Positions 1 through 7,933 of a DNA stretch of 64,000 bases are shown in pieces; position 1 is the first letter of the stretch, and every line of letters begins with the position of its first letter. The position numbers and the translations under genes are program-made. The DNA lies in contig CAYYID010000013.1 of assembly GCA_964471915.1 (NCBI GenBank), forward strand, positions 37,482 to 101,481, given 5' to 3'. The notes under the pieces were generated by a model, which made no database searches, had not been told where the DNA came from, and was given only the letters and a program-made list of their open reading frames with translations. Source of the stretch: JAIEPW01 sp964471915. Its GTDB lineage: Bacteria > Acidobacteriota > Terriglobia > Bryobacterales > Bryobacteraceae.

Positions 1-1314
1 CTTCCGCCGGCGCCTCCCGGAGGCTTTCCGCAGCGCCAGCCGGACAACTTCGCCATCACCAACTCGGTGGATGACAACCTCAAGCCGCCCTACAGCATGA
101 ACCTGAACTTCTCGGCGAGCCGGGAGTTCCGGGGCGGCTTCTTCGTCCAGGGCGCCTACGTCGGACGGCTCTCGCGGCGCAGCATGGTCCGGACGGACCT
201 CGCCATGCCGACAAACCTCAAGGACCCCGCATCGGGCATGACGTACTGGGAGGCGGCCACCATGCTCACGCGGATGGCCCGCGCCAACACTCCGGTGTCG
301 CGTATCACTCCGATTCCGTTCTGGGAGAACATGTGGCCCGGAGCCCGGGGCAATGGCTTGTCCGCCACGCAGGCGATCTATAACGAGATCGTCGCGAACG
401 ACCCGGACACCACCACGGCCCTCACCAACATCGACCTGTTTTGCGACCCGGCCTGCAGCCGGTTGGGCCCCGCAGCGATCTTCAACACGCAGTTCTCGTC
501 ACTCGGGGCGCAGAGTTCCACCGGTAACGGCAACTACCACTCCATGCAGTGGACGTTCCGCAAGCGGTTCGCGCAGGGCGTGCAGTTTGACGCGAACTAC
601 ACCTGGTCCAAGTCGATCGACCTCGGCTCGACTCCGGAGACCACCGTGCTGGTCGCCACGCAAATCATCAACTCGTTCCGTCCGAAAGACATGCGCTCGA
701 TCTCGGACTTCGATCAAACGCATATCTTCTCCGCCTTCGTCGTCGCCGAGTTGCCGTTCGGTAAGGGCAAGGCGTTCGGCGCGAACGCCAGCCGCTTCGT
801 GGACACGCTCATCGGGGGCTGGCAGCTGTCCGGCATCTGGCGGCAGTCCAGCGGCCTTCCAACTTCGGTCTGGGCGCTCGGCGTCTGGCCCACGAACTGG
901 AACGTCGCGAGCTTCGCCGACCAGACCCGCGCCATCCCGACACCGCAGACCAACAAGAACGCGCCGTCGGCGGGCTCCGGACAGCCTGGGCCTAACATCT
1001 TCCAGGATCCCAAGTTCGTGCTGAACTCGTACGCGCCGGCCCTGCCCGGCGGCAGCGGCCAGCGCAATGGCGTACGCGGCGACGGCTTCTTCGGCGTCGA
1101 TGTCGGCCTCGCCAAGCGCTTCCTGCTCTTCAACCTGAAGGACAATCCGCACACGCTGCAGTTCCGCGGCGAGGTCTTCAACCTCACCAACAGCGTCCGG
1201 TTCGACCCCTTCACCGTCACGCGGGACCTTAACAACCCCGCCACGTTCGGCAAGTACACCGCGCAACTGGGCAACCCGCGGGTGTTCCAGTTCGCGCTGC
1301 GCTACGAGTTCTGA
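1..1314 (+). CDS. TonB-dependent receptor, C-terminal part (Oar-like), cut by window edge
   Basis: The frame is open from base 1, so this is the last 437 residues of a larger protein. It shows outer-membrane beta-barrel features: alternating aromatic strands, the phrase SLGAQSSTGNGNYHSMQWTFRKRF, the segment LPFGKGKAF, then GGWQLSGIWRQSSGLP, and a C-terminal Phe (LRYEF), the usual signal for BAM-dependent insertion. The same phrases occur in the complete receptor at 26415-29993, so both belong to the acidobacterial Oar-like family with an N-terminal carboxypeptidase-regulatory domain and TonB plug (outside the window here). Such receptors import large substrates; the substrate cannot be told from this part. 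A strong terminator follows 22 bp after the stop. Confidence 0.9.
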   Translation, partial: LPPAPPGGFPQRQPDNFAITNSVDDNLKPPYSMNLNFSASREFRGGFFVQGAYVGRLSRRSMVRTDLAMPTNLKDPASGMTYWEAATMLTRMARANTPVSRITPIPFWENMWPGARGNGLSATQAIYNEIVANDPDTTTALTNIDLFCDPACSRLGPAAIFNTQFSSLGAQSSTGNGNYHSMQWTFRKRFAQGVQFDANYTWSKSIDLGSTPETTVLVATQIINSFRPKDMRSISDFDQTHIFSAFVVAELPFGKGKAFGANASRFVDTLIGGWQLSGIWRQSSGLPTSVWALGVWPTNWNVASFADQTRAIPTPQTNKNAPSAGSGQPGPNIFQDPKFVLNSYAPALPGGSGQRNGVRGDGFFGVDVGLAKRFLLFNLKDNPHTLQFRGEVFNLTNSVRFDPFTVTRDLNNPATFGKYTAQLGNPRVFQFALRYEF

Positions 1315-1336
1315 ACCGGTCGCAGCTCAAGCAACG

Positions 1337-1371
1337 AAAGGGCGGACCTTCGGGTCCGCCCTTTGTGTTTT
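1337..1371 (+). terminator. Rho-independent terminator after the TonB receptor
   Basis: A perfect 12-bp stem (AAAGGGCGGACC / GGTCCGCCCTTT) closes a TTCG tetraloop and is followed by TGTGTTTT. It lies 22 bp after the receptor stop. The interrupted T tract resembles the one after the sod gene at 48479-48519. Confidence 0.9.
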
Positions 1372-1504
1372 CCGCCGCCTGACGTCCGGTGAACCGGCAC
1401 CGCGCGCGCAAGCGGCCCCGGAGAAGAGAGTCCTGTCGCCGTTACGCCCGAATACAGGCGAGGGTCCGGGTCCACGCCGGCGAGCCTCGCTTATCGCGCG
1501 CGGC

Positions 1505-2176
1505 TCAATCGTTGTACTGGAACGTACCCACGAACGAGCTCCGCTTGTGCGGATAGCTCCAGGTCGTGCCCAGGCCCGTACCCTGGAAGCTGTTGGCTTC
1601 CGTGTACGCCGCCATCGCGTGCTGCACGCTGGTCAACGGCGGATAGTACGTCGACTCGTTGTGGCAGATCTCGTCGGCCTCGGTGAGCGGCCGCGCCGCG
1701 ATGGTCGCCAGGGTGCCGGCGTCCAGACGCCCCGTGCGCGAATGGGGACCTTCCGTCGTCAGGGTCACCGCCGCGATCTCCACCTTCACCACATCGTCCA
1801 GCAGCCCGCCGCCCATCTTGCGCGCGAAGCTCTTCAGGGCCTGCTGCTGCTCCACGGTCGCCTTCTCGTCGAGGATCAGCACGCTCTTGACGTGCCCGGG
1901 GTTCAGGCCCAGCGTGCTCTGCGCCCGGATCACAGCCGCGACGGCCAGCCCGTCCAGTTTCACGCCATTCCAGGTGCCTTGGTTGATCCGCCAGCCGAGC
2001 ACGGCGAGGTCGCCGGTCTGGTTCATTTCGGAGTTGGCGAAGCAGGGGCCGGTGTAAACATCCGCGGTGCGGGATTCCATGTACTCGCCGCGCGCGGAGT
2101 TCGACGGAAGACGGTTGGCGAAGGCCGCACAGGCCACAACGCCCAGCGATAGAGCAATCCGGCTAAGGGACGACAT
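1505..2176 (-). CDS. DUF1326 domain protein, secreted
   Basis: This is a 223-residue protein with a short N-terminal hydrophobic segment (ALSLGVVACAAFA) that looks like a signal peptide. The body carries the DUF1326 signature: GEYMESRTADVYTGPCFAN, then AVLGWRINQGTWNGVKLDGL, and a later VLILDEKATVEQQQAL stretch. The biochemical role of DUF1326 is not established. It follows the VWFA-like gene by 25 bp on the same strand, so the two are probably co-transcribed. The family call is confident and the function is unknown. Confidence 0.85.
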   Translation of the reverse strand: MSSLSRIALSLGVVACAAFANRLPSNSARGEYMESRTADVYTGPCFANSEMNQTGDLAVLGWRINQGTWNGVKLDGLAVAAVIRAQSTLGLNPGHVKSVLILDEKATVEQQQALKSFARKMGGGLLDDVVKVEIAAVTLTTEGPHSRTGRLDAGTLATIAARPLTEADEICHNESTYYPPLTSVQHAMAAYTEANSFQGTGLGTTWSYPHKRSSFVGTFQYND

Positions 2177-2201
2177 GCTAAGAACTTACCACAGAAATCT
2201 C

Positions 2202-3179
2202 TCAGAAGCGCCGGCGCGCATGCACTTCCAGCTTACCGGCCGCCGCGGCCAATCGGACCAACAGCTTATGGCTCCCGGGGTGCCGGACCTCCGCTTCTGT
2301 CAGCACGACCCCGAGCGAATACCGAGCGGCATACGCCGTAAGGACCTCCGTCAGCGCCTCGCCGAGCCCTGCCGGAGCGGAAACCTCCAGGGCAACACCC
2401 CCCGTGTGCTTCGCAAAGTGGTTCGCGGCGCCGGTCACACTCATGCCGAACGCCATGCCGATTGGATTGAGGGCGGCGGCCGCGGCGGCGTAACCGGACA
2501 GCATGTCGAGCGTCACGGTGGAAAAGCTGACACCGCCGGCCGCCAAGGCGGCGGTCAGAGCATCGCGGCGGCGGTTCTCGAACGTGTCGAGCGTGTTCAT
2601 TCCGTCGGAGATGGACAGGATCGCGGTATGAGCGGCAGGCCGCCGTGCCGCGGCCTCCAGGACGAGGCGAACGGCTTGCTCCATCGTCGGCGCTCGAGAG
2701 GTCTCCGGACGGACCGCCCGGGGCGCCCGGTCCACCGCCTGGCGCAGCGCGGCGCTGACCGCAGCCCGGTCTTTGGAGAACTCCACCAGCAGGCGCGGCG
2801 GACCCGCAAACCAGTCCTCCGCGGCCAGCACCGAGACCTCGTCCTCGGGAGCCAGACGCTCCAGCCCACGTTCCAGCGACGCCAGGGTTGTGGGGTTTGC
2901 GAGGTGCCGCAGCGCGCCCTCCGCCGCGAGACTTACGTACAGGAATAGAGACAGCGGGCGCCGTTCGTCGCCCTCCCGCCGGAAGTAGGCGATCGGCCGC
3001 CGCTTGCCGTCGATGGCAAGTTCGAAATCGGCCGCGGCGAGTCCGGGAACCGGAGCCTTGGCCCGTGGGTCGCGGACGATCACGTCGATGTCGAGCACCC
3101 GGGTTTCGACCTTGAGCGTCAGTTCGCCCTGCGCGAAAGCGGCGCCGCCGAGCAAGAACAGGATCCATGAGAAGTTCAT
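2202..3179 (-). CDS. VWFA-related protein of the acidobacterial type, secreted
   Basis: I chose the start at 3179 because it gives a clean signal peptide (FSWILFLLGGAAFAQG); the frame stays open further upstream without meaning. The 325-residue product has the opening common to this family (VETRVLDIDVIVRDP, then VPGLAAADFELAIDGK), followed by a von Willebrand factor A-like fold. The first metal-site motif (DxSxS) is missing: the expected place reads LFLYVSLAAEG. A later LSISDGMNT matches the third metal-site loop, so metal-dependent adhesion may be lost. The family is numerous in Solibacter-like genomes and its function is unknown. It probably heads an operon with the DUF1326 gene. Confidence 0.85.
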   Translation of the reverse strand: MNFSWILFLLGGAAFAQGELTLKVETRVLDIDVIVRDPRAKAPVPGLAAADFELAIDGKRRPIAYFRREGDERRPLSLFLYVSLAAEGALRHLANPTTLASLERGLERLAPEDEVSVLAAEDWFAGPPRLLVEFSKDRAAVSAALRQAVDRAPRAVRPETSRAPTMEQAVRLVLEAAARRPAAHTAILSISDGMNTLDTFENRRRDALTAALAAGGVSFSTVTLDMLSGYAAAAAALNPIGMAFGMSVTGAANHFAKHTGGVALEVSAPAGLGEALTEVLTAYAARYSLGVVLTEAEVRHPGSHKLLVRLAAAAGKLEVHARRRF

Positions 3180-3185
3180 GCTCTG

Positions 3186-3191
3186 AGGGTA
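3186..3191 (-). promoter_or_regulatory. -10-like box, near-leaderless start for the VWFA gene
   Basis: TACCCT on the minus strand lies 6 nt upstream of the ATG at 3179, with no Shine-Dalgarno sequence between. If used, transcription would start at or next to the ATG. No convincing -35 box is visible. Confidence 0.4.
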
Positions 3192-3220
3192 AGGTCGGCG
3201 CGGTCTTAGCAGGATCACCC

Positions 3221-3249
3221 GGCGCGCCGCGGAGTTGACGCGGCGCGCC
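3221..3249. repeat. Perfect 11-bp inverted repeat in a divergent intergenic region
   Basis: GGCGCGCCGCG and CGCGGCGCGCC flank the 7-nt spacer GAGTTGA. Ten bases of the same arm recur at 3298-3307, just before the cupin start. It sits between the VWFA gene and the cupin gene, transcribed away from each other. It could be an operator or a cruciform. Confidence 0.6.
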
Positions 3250-3260
3250 AGTTGCCGGAC

Positions 3261-3300
3261 GGCGTTTCCGGTCAATCGCCGGGCGTCCCGGGTCAATGGC
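3261..3300 (+). promoter_or_regulatory. Two direct repeats at 21-bp spacing, probable AraC-type activator site
   Basis: Positions 3261-3279 and 3282-3300 match at 15 of 19 bases (GGCGTYYCSGGTCAATSGC). The 21-bp period places both on the same face of the helix, the arrangement typical of AraC/XylS half-sites. The site ends 30 bp before the cupin start. An AraC-family regulator is encoded at 4559-5566, next to the cupin-DUF4386 pair, and is the natural candidate to bind here. The binding is inference. Confidence 0.55.
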
Positions 3301-3330
3301 GCGCCGCCCCCGCGGCCGCATGCTGGACTC

Positions 3331-3873
3331 ATGCGACAAACCCCTCCGGCGAACGCCGTCCACAACCCGGTAACGAACCACTCCTACCTGGAACAGAGCG
3401 GCGGCGCCCCTGCGCTGCAGATGCGCTTTTGGATTCCGCCGCGTTCGCCGGGCGCGCCGAACCACCGCCATCTGCGCATGACCGAACAGTTCTCCGTGGT
3501 GGAAGGTGAACTGACCATTCAGACCGGCGGCTCGCGGCGGGTCGCCCGCGCGGGAGAGACTGTTCTCGTCCCGCCCGGCACCACGCACGCATTCGAGAAC
3601 GCCGGCGCCGAGTGGCTGGTCTTCGATCTGACGGCGGACTGCGCGGCTTTCGGCGATTTTTTCCGCTGCCTCTTCGGCCTGGCGCAGGCCGGCGAGGTGC
3701 GCGCGGACGGAACACCGAAGAACCCGCTGGCGATGCTCCGGATCCTGGCTTTCTCCGACATCTGGCTGCCGGCAGTCCCGGTGACGGTGCAGAAGCTGGT
3801 CTTTGCCGCCGCAAGCTGGTTGTCGGCGCGGACGGTTGTGGAGGGGCGGCTCGCCGCTTACCGCGCGCGATGA
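3331..3873 (+). CDS. Cupin domain protein
   Basis: This is a 180-residue protein. The cupin barrel occupies about residues 25-100: HRHLRMTEQFSVVEGELTIQ gives motif 1 with His and Glu ligands, and PPGTTHAFENAG gives motif 2 with its His. The C-terminal 80 residues contain hydrophobic stretches (LAMLRILAFSDIWLPAVPV) and lack a recognised motif. There is no signal peptide. The stop overlaps the start of the downstream DUF4386-like membrane gene (ATGA), so the two are translationally coupled. Cupins of this layout often bind a metal and a small ligand; the ligand is unknown here. The start was chosen at 3331 because the family match begins immediately after it. Confidence 0.85.
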   Translation: MRQTPPANAVHNPVTNHSYLEQSGGAPALQMRFWIPPRSPGAPNHRHLRMTEQFSVVEGELTIQTGGSRRVARAGETVLVPPGTTHAFENAGAEWLVFDLTADCAAFGDFFRCLFGLAQAGEVRADGTPKNPLAMLRILAFSDIWLPAVPVTVQKLVFAAASWLSARTVVEGRLAAYRAR

Positions 3874-4577
3874 AGGACGAACGTGCCCTCCGCCGCGCGG
3901 CCGGCCTCACGCTGCTGGCCGCTCCGCTGCTGCTCCAGATTCCCTACGCCGTGCTGGCGGCGACCTTCGAGTACCCGGGGATCTTGCGGTTTCCGCCCGA
4001 GGAGATCCTGCGGCGCTTCGCGGCGGGCCCGCCGCTGCTGACACCCGCCTGGTACCTGTTCGGCGGCCTGCTGTTGCCCCTCTTGCTGGCGATCGCCGCG
4101 CTGCCGGAGGTCCTGGCCGTGCCGCGGCCGAAGCTGCTGCGCGTGGCGACCGCTGCCGGCATCGCTTCCGCGGTCCTCCAAATGACCGGGCTGCTGCGGT
4201 GGGTGTTCCTGGTTCCCTTGCTGGCAAAGCGGCATGCGGCGGCCGCAAGCGAACCGGTCCGGGCAGCGGTGGTGGAGGTCTTCCTCGCGCAACACCAACT
4301 GCTGGGCGTGATGATCGGCGAACACCTGGGCCAGATCACGCTCGCGCTGTGGACCCTGGGCGTTACCCTATCGCTCGAGACCAGGACTCCGGCGGCTCGC
4401 GCCAGCTCCGCGCTCGGCATTGCCGCCGGCACGCTCTTCCTGATCGGATCCCCCGAAGGACTCGCCACAACCTACCCCGGGTTGGCCGTCCTGGGCCCCC
4501 TGCCCGGCATCGCCTTCCTGCTGTGGACCGCCTGGTGCGCCTCGCTCGGCTGGCGCGTCTACCGGGCCGCCCGATAG
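3870..4577 (+). CDS. DUF4386-like multi-pass membrane protein
   Basis: This is a 235-residue protein with about six hydrophobic segments (around residues 10-30, 55-80, 92-118, 147-170, 183-200 and 208-230). The middle phrase VLQMTGLLRWVFLVPLLA followed by QHQLLGVMIGEHLGQ is characteristic of DUF4386 proteins. Function is unknown. The ATG overlaps the cupin stop, so both form one operon. Its 3' end overlaps the convergent AraC gene by 19 bp, so there is no room for an independent terminator and the two transcripts must be antisense at their tails. Confidence 0.75.
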   Translation: MKDERALRRAAGLTLLAAPLLLQIPYAVLAATFEYPGILRFPPEEILRRFAAGPPLLTPAWYLFGGLLLPLLLAIAALPEVLAVPRPKLLRVATAAGIASAVLQMTGLLRWVFLVPLLAKRHAAAASEPVRAAVVEVFLAQHQLLGVMIGEHLGQITLALWTLGVTLSLETRTPAARASSALGIAAGTLFLIGSPEGLATTYPGLAVLGPLPGIAFLLWTAWCASLGWRVYRAAR

Positions 4578-5566
4578 GCAGCGGGCGTTTCACCTGTCCA
4601 CTTGCGGAAGAAGCGATGGAAGGCGCTCGGCTCGGAGAAGCCGAGCAGGAACGAAACGTCCGCGATCGAGTGGCGCGGGTCGCGGAGATGCTCGCAAGCG
4701 AGGTCCCGCCGCAACTCGTCGAGCACCTGACGAAACGAGAGACCGTCGCCCTCCAGACCGCGCTGCAAAGCGCGCGGGCTCATGTGCAGCGCGCGGGCCA
4801 CTTCGGCGAGCGCCGGAAGCTCGCCGCGGAGGCGGCGCGCGAGTTCGGCCCGCACCTGATCGGCCAGCGCCGCGGGCTGCGCCGCTGTGCGCATGGCCAG
4901 TTCCCGTTCGAGGCCCGCCAGCAGTTGCGCGTTGGCCTGTCGCACCGGCCAGGCGAGGGCGGCGGCTGAAAAGACAACGCCGTTCACCGGCGCCGCGAAT
5001 TCCGGCATCCTCCCGAGAATACGGACGTACTCCGCCGATCGCGTTGGCGCTGCGTAAAGCAACGTCACGGCCTGAGGCTCCAGCACCCGGCCGGTGAGCG
5101 CCCGGACCATCGCGAGGACTGCCGCCAGGGAGGACTCGGCCGGATGGCGATCCTCGCGCAGGAAGTTGCCCGGCAGGTCGAGGAGCCGGAGTTCGAGCCC
5201 GGCGCGCGACGCGTCCCGCCAGAAGTGAATCTCCGTGGCGTTGCTGAGGAGGTTCCAGTGCCGGCGGAGCCGTTCGAGCGCGGCGTCCAGCGTTTCGCAA
5301 CTGAGCATGGCGAAGCCGAGCAGTCCCAGTTGGCTCGGATGGACTTGTTCGCCCAGGTGTAATCCCAACTCGGCATCGCCGCTCGCCGTGGCCGCAGCCC
5401 GCCACGCCGCGGCGGCCACCGGTCCGGCCATCATCTCGTCGGGATTCTCAAGCTCGGCCGGATCGAGTCCGATGCCGGCGCATAAGGTTGACGTATCCAG
5501 GCCGCGGCTGGACAGAAAATGAAAGAGATCCCGCACGAACGCGACACTGAAGCGGGCGGATCTCAC
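4559..5566 (-). CDS. AraC family transcriptional regulator with arabinose-binding-type N-terminal domain
   Basis: This is a 335-residue protein. Residues about 20-205 match the N-terminal sensory domain of OruR/ArgR-like AraC proteins (LGLHLGEQVHPSQLGLLGFAMLSCETL). Residues about 235-335 form the two-helix-turn-helix AraC DNA-binding domain, ending with the signature DVSFLLGFSEPSAFHRFFRKWTG split over helices 6 and 7. Its start lies 6 bp after the DtxR-like gene stop, so the two regulators are probably one transcript. It converges on the cupin-DUF4386 operon, which has 21-bp-spaced direct repeats upstream (3261-3300) suited to an AraC dimer. Confidence 0.93.
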   Translation of the reverse strand: MRSARFSVAFVRDLFHFLSSRGLDTSTLCAGIGLDPAELENPDEMMAGPVAAAAWRAAATASGDAELGLHLGEQVHPSQLGLLGFAMLSCETLDAALERLRRHWNLLSNATEIHFWRDASRAGLELRLLDLPGNFLREDRHPAESSLAAVLAMVRALTGRVLEPQAVTLLYAAPTRSAEYVRILGRMPEFAAPVNGVVFSAAALAWPVRQANAQLLAGLERELAMRTAAQPAALADQVRAELARRLRGELPALAEVARALHMSPRALQRGLEGDGLSFRQVLDELRRDLACEHLRDPRHSIADVSFLLGFSEPSAFHRFFRKWTGETPAAYRAAR

Positions 5567-5572
5567 AGCCGT

Positions 5573-6223
5573 CTACAGCACCCAAACCCGCACCGCCGCG
5601 GCGCGCCCCAGGGGTACTTTCCGGGTCCCCACCTTCAGGGTCAGGGTCTCGTCGTAGTTGCGTGCCACCATCGACAGGCGCGCCCCCGGGCGGATCCCCA
5701 GCCCGTCGAGGTACTCGAGCAACTGCCGGTCCCGCTCGAATACGCTCTTCACTTCCACCAGCTCGTCCGCGGCGATCTCATCCAGCGGCTTCCAGCCGCG
5801 GCGGCGCCGGTCGGCGGGCGAGTCCATGCCCACGATGTTGCCGTGCGGACAGGTTCCTTCGACGCCCAGCTTCTCGGCCAGCTTGCGCTCGAAGTCCGCC
5901 GACACCGCATGCTCCAACTGCTCCGCCTCGTCGTGGACCTTGAACCACTCCATCCCGAAGATCTCCGTCAGCATCCGCTCGATCAGGTGGTGCCGGTTCA
6001 GGAGGCGGCTGGCGATCTCCCGCCCCTCGGCCGTCAAGGTCACCTGCCCTTCCTTGCCGGTGCGGATCAACCCGTCGCGCCGCAGCCGCTTCAGCGCCAT
6101 CGTCACTGCCGGAGCCGAAACCCCCAGCCACCGCACCAGCGTGGCCGCGATCACCGTCTCGCCCTCGCTTTCTGCCTCCGCGATGGCCTTCAGGTAGTTC
6201 TCTTTGGAGATCGTGATTTTCAC
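5573..6223 (-). CDS. DtxR/MntR family metal-dependent repressor
   Basis: This is a 216-residue protein starting with GTG. Residues 1-70 form the winged helix (ENYLKAI, then SAPAVTMALKRLRRDGLI). Residues about 70-140 carry the metal-binding and dimerisation domain: RHHLIERML and VHDEAEQLEH supply the His/Glu ligands. The position that is Cys102 in DtxR is Glu here, as in MntR-type proteins. A C-terminal FeoA/SH3-like domain follows (LGIRPGARLSMV to the end). It should repress metal uptake or homeostasis genes in response to Mn or Fe; its targets are not visible. It shares a 42-bp divergent region with the first M28 peptidase gene. Confidence 0.9.
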   Translation of the reverse strand: MKITISKENYLKAIAEAESEGETVIAATLVRWLGVSAPAVTMALKRLRRDGLIRTGKEGQVTLTAEGREIASRLLNRHHLIERMLTEIFGMEWFKVHDEAEQLEHAVSADFERKLAEKLGVEGTCPHGNIVGMDSPADRRRRGWKPLDEIAADELVEVKSVFERDRQLLEYLDGLGIRPGARLSMVARNYDETLTLKVGTRKVPLGRAAAVRVWVL

Positions 6224-6232
6224 GTACCTCGA

Positions 6233-6238
6233 ATTGTA
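6233..6238 (-). promoter_or_regulatory. -10-like box upstream of the DtxR-like gene
   Basis: TACAAT on the minus strand lies 9 nt before the GTG at 6223, so the predicted transcript has a leader of only about 3 nt. On the plus strand an extended -10-like TGG-TAGTCT (6254-6262) precedes the M28 gene within the same 42 bp. Confidence 0.4.
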
Positions 6239-6265
6239 ACCCGCGCCCGTAACTGGTAGTCTCTA

Positions 6266-7912
6266 ATGCAGTCTATGCGGGGAATCACACTGCTGCTATT
6301 GTGCGCCGGCTTCGCCGCGGCGCAGGATGCTCCCAATCTCGAGGCCATCCACAAGATCAAAGTCGAGGCGTTCCAGAACTCCAAAGTGATGGACCACCTC
6401 TTCCACCTTACGGACGTGCACGGCCCGCGGGTCACCAACTCCAAGGGCTACCGCAAGGCCGTCGAATGGGTGCAAGGCCGTCTGAAGGAGATCGGGCTCA
6501 CCAACATCCACACGGAAGCGTTCGGACCCTTTGGCAAATCCTGGGACTACACGCGCTTTGAAGGACACCTGATCGCGCCCGGCTACCAGCCGATCATCGG
6601 CTTCCCCCAGGCGTGGACCCCCGGCACCAACGGTCCCATCGAAGCCGAGCCGGTGCTTGCCGTTCTCACCACCGACGCGGATCTCGAGAAGTTCAAGGGT
6701 AAGCTCCGCGGCAAGATCGTCCTGATGGCCGCGCCCAGAGAACTCAAGATGTCCACCGAGCCGCTGGCGCGCCGCTGGAACCTCGCCGACCTCGACCGCC
6801 TGGCCGAGGCGCCGGATCCGTCCCGCCTCGGCGATGGCGCCCGCGGTCCGCAACCACAGTTCGGCCCCGCCGTGACGCCGGCCCCGTCCGCGGCCCAGGA
6901 CCGCGCCCGCCAGGCCGCGTTCCGCAACAAGCGGAATCAGTTCCTGAAGGACGAAGGCGCCGTCCTGGTGCTCGACTACGGCTACCGCGGCGACGGCGGC
7001 ACCATCTTCGCCAGCTCGGGCGGCTCCCGCGAAGCCAAGGATCCCGTGCCGCCGCCCATGGCCTCCATCACGCCGGAGCACTACAACCGCGTGGCCCGGC
7101 TGCTCGACAAGAAAATCCCCGTCAAGCTCCGCTTCGACATCCGGGTCGAGATGGGGACCTCCGACGAGCCCAGCGTCAACATTCTGGCCGAGCTGGAAGG
7201 CGGCCGCAAGAAAGACGAAGTCGTTATGCTCGGCGGGCATTTCGACTCCTGGCACGGCGGCACGGGCGCTACCGACAACGCCACTGGCTCCGCGGTGGCG
7301 ATCGAAGCCATGCGGATCCTGAAAGCGATGGATGTGAAGCCGCTACGCACCATCCGCGTCGGGCTCTGGGGCGGCGAAGAGCAGGGACTGCTCGGCTCCA
7401 TTGCCTACGTGAAGGACCACTTCGCCGACCGCGCTGATATGAAGCTGAAGCCCGAGTACGCGAAGCTGATCGCCTATTACAACTCGGATACCGGCACCGG
7501 CAAGTTCCGCGGCATGCGGCTCGGCGGGCATGACCTCGTCAAGCCGGTCTTCGAAGCCTGGGGCAAGCCGTTGCGCGACCTCGGCTTCACCCATATGACC
7601 GGCGGGACCGCCGCGCCGTTGCGGCGTCCGGGCGGCACCGACCACACGTCGTTCGCCTTCGTTGGCCTGAACGGCTTCGCGTTCGTTCAGGATCCGATGG
7701 AGTACGAAACCCGCACGCACCACTCGAACATGGATGTCTACGACCGCGTGCAGTCTGGCGACCTCATGCAGTCGGCCGCGGTGATGGCCGTGTTTGTCTA
7801 TCACACGGCCATGCGCGAGGAGCCCCTGCCGCGGCTGCCCGCGCCGAAGGCGTGGCCCGAGTGGAACCGGCCGGAGCGTCCGGCCAGCGCGACGGGCAGC
7901 GCGCAACAGTAA
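6266..7912 (+). CDS. Secreted M28 family zinc aminopeptidase, copy 1
   Basis: This is a 548-residue protein with a signal peptide (GITLLLLCAGFAAAQ); an ATG at 6275 is an equally good start. A PA-type insert (about residues 95-290) precedes the peptidase core. The co-catalytic zinc motifs are present: His325 and Asp337 in GGHFDSWHGGTGATDN, Glu371-Glu372 in WGGEEQG, Asp408 in NSDTG, and His485/His486 in THHSNMD. These match M28 enzymes that remove amino acids from peptides outside the cytoplasm. A paralogue follows 21 bp downstream on the same strand, so both are likely one transcript. Confidence 0.93.
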   Translation: MQSMRGITLLLLCAGFAAAQDAPNLEAIHKIKVEAFQNSKVMDHLFHLTDVHGPRVTNSKGYRKAVEWVQGRLKEIGLTNIHTEAFGPFGKSWDYTRFEGHLIAPGYQPIIGFPQAWTPGTNGPIEAEPVLAVLTTDADLEKFKGKLRGKIVLMAAPRELKMSTEPLARRWNLADLDRLAEAPDPSRLGDGARGPQPQFGPAVTPAPSAAQDRARQAAFRNKRNQFLKDEGAVLVLDYGYRGDGGTIFASSGGSREAKDPVPPPMASITPEHYNRVARLLDKKIPVKLRFDIRVEMGTSDEPSVNILAELEGGRKKDEVVMLGGHFDSWHGGTGATDNATGSAVAIEAMRILKAMDVKPLRTIRVGLWGGEEQGLLGSIAYVKDHFADRADMKLKPEYAKLIAYYNSDTGTGKFRGMRLGGHDLVKPVFEAWGKPLRDLGFTHMTGGTAAPLRRPGGTDHTSFAFVGLNGFAFVQDPMEYETRTHHSNMDVYDRVQSGDLMQSAAVMAVFVYHTAMREEPLPRLPAPKAWPEWNRPERPASATGSAQQ

Positions 7913-7933
7913 CGGAATAGGGGAAAGGGAATC

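Noticed and set aside
3221..3249. End of an insertion sequence or transposon
   Set aside because: There is no transposase, no target-site duplication and no second copy at an appropriate distance.
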